Positions 1 through 8,033 of a stretch of 64,000 nucleotides of DNA are shown one piece after another. The position numbers and the translations under genes were made by a program. How positions within the stretch are numbered: the first letter of the stretch is position 1; every line of letters starts with the position of its first letter. The notes beneath the pieces are model-generated. The model did not search any database. It saw nothing but the letters and a program-made list of their open reading frames with translations, and was not told the DNA's origin. This stretch comes from an uncultured Tateyamaria sp. Its GTDB lineage: Bacteria; Pseudomonadota; Alphaproteobacteria; Rhodobacterales; Rhodobacteraceae. The stretch covers positions 372,001 to 436,000 of the forward strand of contig NZ_CANLVZ010000001.1 of NCBI RefSeq assembly GCF_947494755.1. The letters run 5' to 3'.

Positions 1-2520
1 ATCGCGTGCCGCCCATGGATTGCCCTCAGCGGCCACGCTGTAAAGGGTGCGCGCACGCGCAATGTCCTTGTCGACGCCGCGCCCGGTCTCGTAAAGTTTG
101 GCCAGCGCGCGCTCCGCGCCATAGACCCCTTCTTCAATCGCGCGTTCAAACAGCAGAGCGGCGCGCGCCGGGTCATCAAACAGCGGTGTTTGCGACGCAT
201 AAAGCCGGGCGAGCCGGAAATAGGCTTCGCCGTCGCCTTGCTGGGCCGCGCGCACATAAAGCCGGGCGGCCGCCTCCACATCGGGGGGGGTGCCCTGGCC
301 TTGCTCGTACATGATACCCAAACGGGTCATGCCGTTGGGCACCTGGCGCGAGGCGGCTGTTTCGAACCAGAACCGCGCCTGTTCAAAGTCCTGCGCGATG
401 CCGTCCCCATCCTGATACATGCGGGCAAGGCGGGTCTGTGCGGTCAACTCGCCGGACTTGGCCGCCTGGATATACCACCGCTTGGCCTCTTCGGGATTGG
501 CCTCTACCCCCAGCCCCTTCTTGTAGAACTCGCCCAGATTGGTCATCGCCCAATCATTGCCGCGCGCGGCACCCCGTTCGTAAAATTCGCGGGCCTTTGC
601 GTAATCCTGCGGCACGCCGACTCCTGCGCGGTGGACCCAGGCTAGCGCAGTCAGCGCCGCAGTGTCGCCCGCAGCCGCAGCCGCCTCGAACAGCTCATAG
701 GCCCGGCCAAAGTCCCGCGCGACGGCCTGTCCATCCAAATGCATCTGGCCCAGATAGACCATGGCGTTGACATATCCCGCCTCGACCGCGCGAACCTGCC
801 AGACGCGCGCGTCCTCATAGCGGCCCGCAGCGCGGTAGGCGCGCGCCAGTTGCGCCCAGAAGCGTACCACATCGGGGTAACGGGCGATGGCTAACTCGCA
901 CACGACGATGGCCCCTTCGAAATTCCGCTCAAGGATGAACTGGCGCGTGCCCGCCGTGACCCGTTCGCTGTCATAAGGGTTGCCCGCCAGCATGTCGCAG
1001 GCATCCACATAGCTTTCGACATCAACCGCAACCGGCTCGGTCGCGCCGCCCTCGCCCAGCACTTTGCCCTCAAGTGTCTCACGCCCACCGTTGGAGCCGA
1101 CATGGGGTTCGAATTCGGACGTCTCACCGGCGCGCACGTAATGCACCGCGCCCTGCGCCAGTGGCGTGCCATCCGCCGCGCGCACCTCGCCCAGTCGGGG
1201 CGCGCGGGACACATAGACCCATCCCTCCGTCCCCTCATCCGACAGGGTAACCTCGGAGGGGCCGACCCCGATCGGCACCGCGTGGGCGTCGCTGTCGAGC
1301 CGCGCAATGACATCCGCGCGAAACTCGGTTTGGGCCGCCTCGGTCTGGGGCTGCAAAACGGGCAGGGCCGGGTCAGGCGCGCTCACAGCATCTGGCGCGC
1401 CGCCCAAGGCCGCGATGCGCGCGCTTGCATCATCGGCAAAGGCCCCACCGGGACTGGTCTTGATATAGGCCTCGAACGCGTCCAGCCGGTCAGAGCCTTC
1501 GATTGCCCGCCAAAAGATACGGTCCACGATGCGCTGTGGGGGCAGGGTGCCCAATGTGTCGCCCTCGGCCCCGAGCCCGGTGGTCGCGCCGCGCAGATCG
1601 GCGGTGTCGGGCTTGAAATAGAACGGATTTTCAAGCGTGCTCGTGGTCCAGGCAATCTGCTGGCCGTCAGTGCGTTCCCGCACGCCGCCGCGCACACGGC
1701 GGAACAGCTCGGCCAGTTCAAGGCCCGGCTCGTCGATGGTTTCGGCGATAGAGGCGGTGTAGGGGCTGTGCTGGCCGACACCGTCAAAGGCGACCGCGCC
1801 GGGGGCGGTGGCAAAGCTGATCATCGTTTCGCTGTCACCGGCCGTCATCTCGGCCAGCCCGCCGGTCGAGGCCTCAGACAACAGGACCAGCCCGCGCTGT
1901 ACCTCATCGCGCGACTGTCCGATGGTGATGGCGCGGGTCGCAATTTCGTCCGCGTCCTGGCTGGTGATGTCGATAAACGGGTTGTTGCGGCAGGCATCCA
2001 GCAGCACGATGTTCAGCCGCGCGCCGGACCTATCCATGATGTCCACGAACAGTTGCGCATCGACCGATTGGGCGCGCAGATCATCGACCGAGGACGGCGC
2101 GACCGAGATCGGCAACAGATAGTTGCGCCCGCCCACCTGCACCCCGTGACCGGCATAAAAAAACAGCGCCTCACTGCCCTCGCGCAGGCGGCTGCGGAAG
2201 GTGGCAAGGTCGGCCAGCATCGTCTCGCGATCCGCATCGATGCTCTCGATCACCTCGAAACCGGACTCCCACAGCTTTTCGGCAATAAGTCGCGCATCGT
2301 TGGCCGGATTGGGCAGAGATTCGACATTCTGATAGGCCGAATTGCCGATCACAAGGGCGACGCGGGACGCATTTTGGGGCGTCGTGTCGTCTTGGGACAG
2401 AGCGGCGGATCCGACCGTGATCGCGGCCAGCACAACGCAGCAGCCCAGCTTGGTCCGCTGGAATGACTCCCCAAACCGGGGGCAGGTCAGGTGGTTAGTA
2501 AAGATCCCCACGCCCGTCAT
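1..2520 (-). CDS. Caspase-fold peptidase with Sel1 repeats (3' end beyond window)
   Basis: The minus-strand frame is open from the ATG at 2520 to the left edge (840 codons), so the C-terminus is missing. A hydrophobic stretch at about residues 27-40 looks like a signal peptide. A caspase (peptidase C14) domain follows, with catalytic His125 in YAGHG and Cys177 in LDACRNN. The middle is low in recognisable motifs. The last 300 or so residues are Sel1/TPR-like repeats such as LAKLYETGRGVDKD. The family is made of cysteine proteases of metacaspase type; the Sel1 repeats would bind partner proteins. The start codon lies inside the end of the small secreted gene upstream (26 nt overlap), so the two are probably one transcript. 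The substrate is unknown. Confidence 0.88.
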   Translation of the reverse strand, partial: MTGVGIFTNHLTCPRFGESFQRTKLGCCVVLAAITVGSAALSQDDTTPQNASRVALVIGNSAYQNVESLPNPANDARLIAEKLWESGFEVIESIDADRETMLADLATFRSRLREGSEALFFYAGHGVQVGGRNYLLPISVAPSSVDDLRAQSVDAQLFVDIMDRSGARLNIVLLDACRNNPFIDITSQDADEIATRAITIGQSRDEVQRGLVLLSEASTGGLAEMTAGDSETMISFATAPGAVAFDGVGQHSPYTASIAETIDEPGLELAELFRRVRGGVRERTDGQQIAWTTSTLENPFYFKPDTADLRGATTGLGAEGDTLGTLPPQRIVDRIFWRAIEGSDRLDAFEAYIKTSPGGAFADDASARIAALGGAPDAVSAPDPALPVLQPQTEAAQTEFRADVIARLDSDAHAVPIGVGPSEVTLSDEGTEGWVYVSRAPRLGEVRAADGTPLAQGAVHYVRAGETSEFEPHVGSNGGRETLEGKVLGEGGATEPVAVDVESYVDACDMLAGNPYDSERVTAGTRQFILERNFEGAIVVCELAIARYPDVVRFWAQLARAYRAAGRYEDARVWQVRAVEAGYVNAMVYLGQMHLDGQAVARDFGRAYELFEAAAAAGDTAALTALAWVHRAGVGVPQDYAKAREFYERGAARGNDWAMTNLGEFYKKGLGVEANPEEAKRWYIQAAKSGELTAQTRLARMYQDGDGIAQDFEQARFWFETAASRQVPNGMTRLGIMYEQGQGTPPDVEAAARLYVRAAQQGDGEAYFRLARLYASQTPLFDDPARAALLFERAIEEGVYGAERALAKLYETGRGVDKDIARARTLYSVAAEGNPWAARD

Positions 2521-2818
2521 CTCGTTGAGTGTTGCCGGTGGTCTGGCTGGGGCTGGCGGTGCGGCGCGGCACCGAGAGATTGACGCTTTGGGCGATGTCA
2601 GAGCGTGAAAAACCTGGGTTTTCGCGCGCCAACTGGAATTCCACGATGGCCATGAACGCCGCTTTGGCGCGGGGGCCGGTCGGGCTTTGACGCAGATAAT
2701 TCTCGGCCTGAGCCTGTGTCGTGAACGTATCGCTGCCAAAATTTTGGGCGCGCACGGCCCCCGGCAAACCGATGACGCCGATCAGCAAAACCAATTGTCC
2801 CACAATCCAACTGCGCAT
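2495..2818 (-). CDS. Small secreted protein upstream of caspase gene
   Basis: This is a 107-residue protein with a clear signal peptide: a charged start, a hydrophobic core VLLIGVIGLPG, and a probable cut after AVRA. The mature part contains a segment resembling a short helical repeat (QAQAENYLRQSPTGPRAKAAFMAIVEFQLA). The family is not recognised. It overlaps the start of the caspase-Sel1 gene by 26 nt on the same strand, which points to co-expression and perhaps to a periplasmic partner or inhibitor role; that role is inference. The start at 2818 is favoured because it gives the complete signal peptide. Confidence 0.65.
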   Translation of the reverse strand: MRSWIVGQLVLLIGVIGLPGAVRAQNFGSDTFTTQAQAENYLRQSPTGPRAKAAFMAIVEFQLARENPGFSRSDIAQSVNLSVPRRTASPSQTTGNTQRDDGRGDLY

Positions 2819-2937
2819 GAGAAGGCCCCCCTTACCCTACGTCAAAGGATAGAAACCGGCACCGGGTCGTGTCAACTAAGGTCCCTCGCGCATCGGCGCG
2901 GTCTCGCCAAAACGCCCGGCCTGTGCCAGAGTTGGAC

Positions 2938-4005
2938 ATGTTCAATGCCGTTTCTCCCGGTCCGGTTGAGGTGTGCTTCTACCCGGACTACCGTGACTTT
3001 AATCCCTATCAGGACCTGCTTTATCGGTCCCTTGGACCCTCTGTTATCGCGACACCGCTCGCCAGTGTTGCCGACCTTGGGTCAAGGGCCATATCGAGCC
3101 ACGTTCTGCATCTGCATTGGGAGACGGCTGCCATCTCCAGCGGGGCCATGACGGCCCAGGGGTTACTGGATGCCTTGTCCGCCTTTCGCGACCGGGGTGG
3201 GCGGATTGTGTGGACCATGCACAACCTGATGCCCCACAACCCGCGAGAGCGCGCCGCCGCCGCACAGATCCGCAATGGCCTGCTGGCACTGGCGGATGTG
3301 GTGCACGTCCATTCGTTGCCTGCCTTGGCGGCGGCGATGGCGCACCACACGCTGCCCCTGGCCAAGGTCCGCATCATCGCGCATGGCAACTACGATGGGG
3401 TCTATCCCGTTGTGCCCCGCGCCACGGCCCGTACCGCACTGGGGTTGGACGGCGCGCGCATGGTGGTGCTGCTGGCAGGGCAAATGCGCGCCTACAAGTC
3501 CCCCGGCGCGCTTGTTGAAGCATTCCAACAGGTTGGCGGAGCGGATGATCGGCTGATCCTTGCCGGTCACCGCGCCTCTGACGTCAAGGATCTGTCGATC
3601 CCGGATGATCCGCGCATTATGAGCCGGATGGAATTTTTGGATGCCGACGATCTTGCGCAGGTGCACGGGGCCGCTGATGTGGTGGTGCTGCCTTACACGG
3701 ACTCCCTGACATCCGGGTCTGCCATTCTGGCGCAGACCCTTGGGCGCGGTGTATTGGGCACGGACACGCCCGGTTTGCGGGACGTGGTGGCCATGCCCAC
3801 CACAGGGGTTTTGTTCGATGGGGATGAATTGGCGGACGCGTTGCGGAATGCCCTGGCCGAGGGACCGGCAGTGTGGGCCGCACGTGGCAAGGCCGCAGCG
3901 CGCGCCAGCCGGGCGCGTGACTGGACCGTTCTAGGGGCCTCGTGGCGCGCGCTGTTTACGGAACTCGCCGCGTCGCCGCGCTCTGACAGAGTGATTGAAC
4001 CATGA
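2938..4005 (+). CDS. Glycosyltransferase, GT4/GT1-like
   Basis: The product is a 355-residue cytoplasmic glycosyltransferase of the GT-B fold. The N-terminal half has MHNLMPHNP and HVHSLPAL, typical of the acceptor domain. The C-terminal half has the nucleotide-sugar region with DDLAQVHGAADVVVLPYTDS followed by a Gly/Thr-rich segment, as in GT4 enzymes. I chose the ATG at 2938; a GTG at 2869 would add 23 residues that look unlike the family. It is the first of three genes joined by 4-nt stop/start overlaps, so it probably acts with the next two on an envelope or exported glycan. Sugar and acceptor are unknown. Confidence 0.82.
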   Translation: MFNAVSPGPVEVCFYPDYRDFNPYQDLLYRSLGPSVIATPLASVADLGSRAISSHVLHLHWETAAISSGAMTAQGLLDALSAFRDRGGRIVWTMHNLMPHNPRERAAAAQIRNGLLALADVVHVHSLPALAAAMAHHTLPLAKVRIIAHGNYDGVYPVVPRATARTALGLDGARMVVLLAGQMRAYKSPGALVEAFQQVGGADDRLILAGHRASDVKDLSIPDDPRIMSRMEFLDADDLAQVHGAADVVVLPYTDSLTSGSAILAQTLGRGVLGTDTPGLRDVVAMPTTGVLFDGDELADALRNALAEGPAVWAARGKAAARASRARDWTVLGASWRALFTELAASPRSDRVIEP

Positions 4006-4445
4006 CTTTTGACGCGATCCCTCCCGGTGACAACGCTGACGGATCAGACCGCCCCGCCGACGCGTTTGAGGCGGCATGGCCCTTCAACGCGGACAGCGCG
4101 CAGGTCGAGGGATTGCTGCGCAGCGACCGGTTTATGTCGATCATGCTGGTTGATGTCACGGGGCTGCACTGGGATCAGATCGCCACCTATCTGGACACCG
4201 TGCGCGAGACGGCACGAACCAAGGAAATGGTGCCGGTGTTCATCGTTGATCTGATCGACTATCGCCCTCTGATCGCGGAAAATCTGGCCTATGACACGCT
4301 GCCCAATGCGGCCCTCAACGCGCCCCTTGCACCTGAACTTGACTGGCCCAGCTACCTTGCATGGCGTCGCACCCTGTTGCGGGACAAATGGCATCCTGCC
4401 GCGATCATCACCTTGGGCCCCCACGCGGAATGGGAGGCACCATGA
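4002..4445 (+). CDS. Hypothetical protein in glycosyltransferase operon
   Basis: This is a 147-residue soluble protein without a signal peptide or membrane segment. It starts in an ATGA overlap with the glycosyltransferase before it and ends in an ATGA overlap with the gene after it, so translation is coupled on both sides. No family motif is recognised. The middle (MLVDVTGLHWDQIATYLDTV, then VPVFIVDLIDYRP) reads as alternating strands and helices, compatible with a small Rossmann-like domain. Its position suggests an accessory role in the same glycan pathway. Confidence 0.75.
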   Translation: MTFDAIPPGDNADGSDRPADAFEAAWPFNADSAQVEGLLRSDRFMSIMLVDVTGLHWDQIATYLDTVRETARTKEMVPVFIVDLIDYRPLIAENLAYDTLPNAALNAPLAPELDWPSYLAWRRTLLRDKWHPAAIITLGPHAEWEAP

Positions 4446-5368
4446 TCGATCTTGCCACCTGTGATGTGGTGTTCCTCAGCTTTGATGAGCCCAATGCGGA
4501 GGACCATTTTGAGCGCATCCAGAAGGCGGTGCCCCGCACGCGCCGGGTGTCCGGGGTCAAAGGGTTCGACGCCGCGCATCGCCGCGCCGGAGAGGTCTGT
4601 GCCTCACCTCACGTGATCACCATAGATGCCGACAACGTGCTGCTTGACCCGGAATTCCTGTCAGCCCGCTTTGACATCGCGCCACGGGATCGCGCGCGGG
4701 TGTTTTCGTTCAGCGCGCGCAACAGGGTCAACGGGCTGCGCTATGGCAATGGCGGGGTAAAGATCTGGCCGCGCAGCACGCTGTTGACCCTCCAGACCCA
4801 CGAGAACGCGGCGGGCTCAAAGGGGGCCGTCGATTTCTGCTGGACGGTGCCGTATTATCAAGTGAACCGGTTGCTCTCCGAGGTGGTTGTGACGGGATCA
4901 GACTATCAGGCGTTTCGGGCCGGATTTCGCGAAGGGGTCAAGCTGAACCTGGCGGACGGTCAGATCGCCTATGACGCCTATCCGGACCTGCCGCGGGCTG
5001 AGGCGCTTGTGACCCATATCGGGCCGCGCAACCTTGATCGGCTCAAGGTGTGGTGCTCGGTCGGGGCGGATGTGGAACGTGGCGACTGGGCCATATTTGG
5101 TGCGCGACTTGGCTGTGTCATGGCCGCACTTGAGGGGTTCAACATCGCCAAGGTGGCCGACTATGGGTGGATGGATTATTTCTGGTCCGAGCGGATTGCG
5201 CCGCACTATACCGACCCCGAGGCGCGGGCGGCACGGACCGAGGCGCTTGGGGTGCAGTTGAACGCGGCGCTGGACCTTGGACTTGATACGCTGGACGCTG
5301 CGGCCTCGGAATATTTCAAGTCGACCTTTCAGGGGCACCGGGCCTATGGGGCGATGCGCGTGGTATGA
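4442..5368 (+). CDS. Putative glycosyltransferase-like protein with DAD motif
   Basis: The protein has 308 residues when started at the ATG at 4442, which overlaps the preceding stop. The N-terminal part has VVFLSFDEPNAEDHF and later VITIDADNVLL, which resembles the Asp-x-Asp metal/nucleotide-sugar site of GT-A glycosyltransferases. It is followed by NGGVKIWPRS and a cluster of Trp/Tyr residues. The rest is not assigned. As the last gene of the three-gene operon it probably acts on the same glycan as the GT-B enzyme. The glycosyltransferase call is moderate; a non-catalytic relative is possible. Confidence 0.72.
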   Translation: MIDLATCDVVFLSFDEPNAEDHFERIQKAVPRTRRVSGVKGFDAAHRRAGEVCASPHVITIDADNVLLDPEFLSARFDIAPRDRARVFSFSARNRVNGLRYGNGGVKIWPRSTLLTLQTHENAAGSKGAVDFCWTVPYYQVNRLLSEVVVTGSDYQAFRAGFREGVKLNLADGQIAYDAYPDLPRAEALVTHIGPRNLDRLKVWCSVGADVERGDWAIFGARLGCVMAALEGFNIAKVADYGWMDYFWSERIAPHYTDPEARAARTEALGVQLNAALDLGLDTLDAAASEYFKSTFQGHRAYGAMRVV

Positions 5369-5392
5369 CAGACAGCCCGGACAGGCGCGCGA

Positions 5393-7183
5393 TCATTCGA
5401 TCTCGATGATAAAGGCGCGGCCGGTGCGGGGCAGGTTCACATCGTTCCATTCATTACCGGTGAACTTTTCGAGGTCCATATCCTTGGTCCATCGGTAAAA
5501 GGTTGCATATTCGCTGTCGTAATCGACCCCGTTGTTGGGATTACCATAAGACCAGTTGGTGAAGGACACCGGCTGGTCGTTGACCCATGACCAGCCACCA
5601 TCCGGCTCGCGGCCCTCTTTCTTTTGATAGAACCCAAAGGTGGGCCCATAGCTGTGGCGCCCTTGGCCGGCATTGCTGACCTGCCAGAACCGATCATCCC
5701 GGCTGACGAGCTGGTAAACAAAGTCGTTTTCCTCCGCATCGCTCATCACGGCGAGATATCCGCCCGCTCGTTCGGCCAATGCCTGTGCCTCGGGCCATTG
5801 CATGCGCCATGCCAGCACCCCGATGTAAAGGTGATCGCCATACCAGCCATAAAGGATCTCCCACTCCTTCAATACCTCGGCGGCGCGGATCAGCCGCGGG
5901 TCCGTTTCGACCTGCGCCAGCGCATCAGGAGCCCATTTACGTGCGTCTAGGGAGGAATATATCGGGATGGTGCCGACCTCGAGGCCCGACACATCAATTC
6001 CCATCGCGCGCACAGTGAATTCGGTCATGATGCCGGTCGAGGGCAGCTGGTTGGCTTGCTGGAAATCCGCGATTGCCTTGCGGGTTGTGTCGCCCATCAC
6101 CCCGTCTGCGATGCCTGCCTCATAGCCCAAGGTGGCGAGTTTCGTCTGGATCAGCCGAATGTCGGCAACGGTCAGGCCAAGGCTTTCCTGGTCGCTGCCG
6201 CGATCCGTGCCCTCGCTTGCGAGATTTGCGACCGCGATGTTGTCGGACCGGGCGAGGGCGTCGCGTTCCTGCGCGGCAAGGCTGGCAAACTGGCTGTCGG
6301 GAAAGCGTTCCAGAAACACCGACCAGCCGCGCAGAGAGTTCATCTCGCGCACCGCCTCATACAGCGCCTGCTCGCGTTGAAAGGCGAGGGTCTGGCCCGC
6401 CTCGCCCTCACCGATCTTGAGGTAGATTTCGGTCGCCAGATCGTTGTTGATGATCGGAATCTGCTTGTCTTCGGTCTCGAGCTTCACGTCACCGATGACG
6501 CGTTTCATGACGCTGAGGATTTCGGAGTTGGGCGTGTCCAGATGGCGGGCGACCGAGGCGGCAAAGGGCGAATTCGCACCCGCCCCATCATAGGCGACCT
6601 GACCGGGGGAGGCTGAAAACACCACCATCGCACCTTGCGCAGAGGCCCTCAGCGGCACGAGTCCACGGGTCTGTAACGCCCGGCTTTCGGAAAAATTGTC
6701 CTGATAGAACGCATTGGCTAGCGGATTGTCGCGGCAGGCATCCACAAAGATCAGCGAGGCGCGCGCACTGTTCTGAACCGCCTTGATGATCGCATCAATC
6801 GGCGTCGTCTCTGACGGAATGTCAAATTCAGTGCTCAGCTTGGCATCGGTGCCAAGGAAGTAGTTGCGCCCTTCAAACTGCATCCCGTGCCCTGCGAGGT
6901 AGACGAAGGTGACGTCCGCATTCTTGTTGTCGTCCAGAAACTGCGACAGGCTTTGGCCGATTTCGGCGCGCGTGAGGTCTTCGTGCAGGGTGACGTCGAA
7001 ATCAAGGCTTTCGAGGACCTCACCGATCAATCGGACGTCCGCAGACGGGTTCTGCAGGTTGGCGGCATGCGCATAGGCGCCGTTGCCCAACAGGAAGGCG
7101 GTGCGCTTTTCGGCAGTGGCAGGCAACATGCCGCCAACCAGAAAAAGCAGTGCGATCAGTATTTGAAAATTCAGTCGAATCAT
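5393..7183 (-). CDS. Secreted caspase with peptidoglycan-binding and C-type-lectin-like domains
   Basis: The protein has 596 residues. A signal peptide (residues 1-24) is followed by a caspase domain with His99 in YLAGHG and Cys150 in VDACRDNP. Then come a helical linker, a PG_binding_1-type domain (about 337-395, TKLATLGYEAGIADGVMGD) and a C-terminal C-type-lectin-like domain (about 449-596). The lectin fold is shown by WSWVNDQPVSFTNW, NPNNG, a WND motif and the closing FIIEIE; it lacks the usual disulfide cysteines. The gene is divergent from the OmpA-like gene across about 200 bp. The domain order suggests a periplasmic protease that docks on the cell wall and presents a ligand-binding domain. 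It is a distant paralogue of the caspase at the left edge. Confidence 0.88.
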   Translation of the reverse strand: MIRLNFQILIALLFLVGGMLPATAEKRTAFLLGNGAYAHAANLQNPSADVRLIGEVLESLDFDVTLHEDLTRAEIGQSLSQFLDDNKNADVTFVYLAGHGMQFEGRNYFLGTDAKLSTEFDIPSETTPIDAIIKAVQNSARASLIFVDACRDNPLANAFYQDNFSESRALQTRGLVPLRASAQGAMVVFSASPGQVAYDGAGANSPFAASVARHLDTPNSEILSVMKRVIGDVKLETEDKQIPIINNDLATEIYLKIGEGEAGQTLAFQREQALYEAVREMNSLRGWSVFLERFPDSQFASLAAQERDALARSDNIAVANLASEGTDRGSDQESLGLTVADIRLIQTKLATLGYEAGIADGVMGDTTRKAIADFQQANQLPSTGIMTEFTVRAMGIDVSGLEVGTIPIYSSLDARKWAPDALAQVETDPRLIRAAEVLKEWEILYGWYGDHLYIGVLAWRMQWPEAQALAERAGGYLAVMSDAEENDFVYQLVSRDDRFWQVSNAGQGRHSYGPTFGFYQKKEGREPDGGWSWVNDQPVSFTNWSYGNPNNGVDYDSEYATFYRWTKDMDLEKFTGNEWNDVNLPRTGRAFIIEIE

Positions 7184-7384
7184 GACGAAGTCCCCACTTG
7201 ACGTTGGGGAATGGTATCCGCGTCAGATCGGATGTCGCAACAAAATGCTGGACGCAAGGAGGACAGAGAGCTTGACCACCCGGCCAGCGCATCCCGAACC
7301 CCTGCGGCGAAAAAATTTGGCATGTGCCGCCCGGTGCGATACGCTTTGGGCAGATTGCTCATATATTTTTATGAAGGAATTCCA

Positions 7385-7987
7385 ATGATACGCCTCGACA
7401 CATTTCTGGTCGCAGCCACGGTCAGCCTTGCTGGCCTCCAGGCCCCCGCCATGGCACAGAACGCGGCCGACCAAACCGTCGAAGAGATGACGGAAAATTT
7501 CAAAAAGCAGAAAACGCGTGGATTGGTGATTGCAACGCCAAGCACCGACATCGCAACGACCGATACCGCCACGACCAATGACACCACGGTCGCCGCGACC
7601 ACGACCACCACTGCGCCAGTGGCCGAAGAGCTTGCCGTGATCGTTCCAAAGGACGAGCAGGTGAACGTGAACGTGGCCTTCGACTTTGACTCCGCGGCCT
7701 TGCGCGCCGATCAAAAGCCGAAGCTGGGTGCGCTATGCGATGCGCTCAAGGCGGCTGATGTTCAAAAGATACGCATTCTGGGGCACACCGATGCGTCAGG
7801 GTCCGCCAGCTACAACGAACGCCTGTCTAAACTGCGCGCCGAAGAGGTGAAGCGGTTCTTGACCTCTGATTGCGGCTATCCGGCCGAGCGGATGGAGGCG
7901 GTGGGCGCGGGCGAGCGGTTCCCGTTCGATCCGGACGATCCGTTAAGCGATGTCAACCGGCGCGTCGAATTCCAAGCGTTGAGCTAG
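7385..7987 (+). CDS. OmpA-family peptidoglycan-associated protein
   Basis: A 200-residue exported protein: signal peptide (ending AMAQ), a Thr/Ala-rich low-complexity linker of repeated TTT/TDTAT units, then an OmpA C-terminal domain. The domain shows NVAFDFDSAALRADQKPKL, ILGHTDASGSASYNERLS and NRRVEFQA, the residues that hold diaminopimelate in peptidoglycan. The ATG at 7385 is preceded by GAAGGA at good spacing; a longer frame upstream lacks a signal peptide at its start. It lies 46 nt ahead of the kinase gene and is divergent from the caspase, so the three may form one envelope-sensing locus. Confidence 0.87.
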   Translation: MIRLDTFLVAATVSLAGLQAPAMAQNAADQTVEEMTENFKKQKTRGLVIATPSTDIATTDTATTNDTTVAATTTTTAPVAEELAVIVPKDEQVNVNVAFDFDSAALRADQKPKLGALCDALKAADVQKIRILGHTDASGSASYNERLSKLRAEEVKRFLTSDCGYPAERMEAVGAGERFPFDPDDPLSDVNRRVEFQALS

Positions 7988-8033
7988 GCGTGAACATGGG
8001 TTGCGGCACCAAGTCCCGACGCGAGGACCGATT

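Noticed and set aside
1102-2466. 454-codon plus-strand frame opposite the caspase gene
   Set aside because: The minus-strand frame has the caspase motifs and Sel1 repeats; the plus frame has low-complexity composition without any motif.
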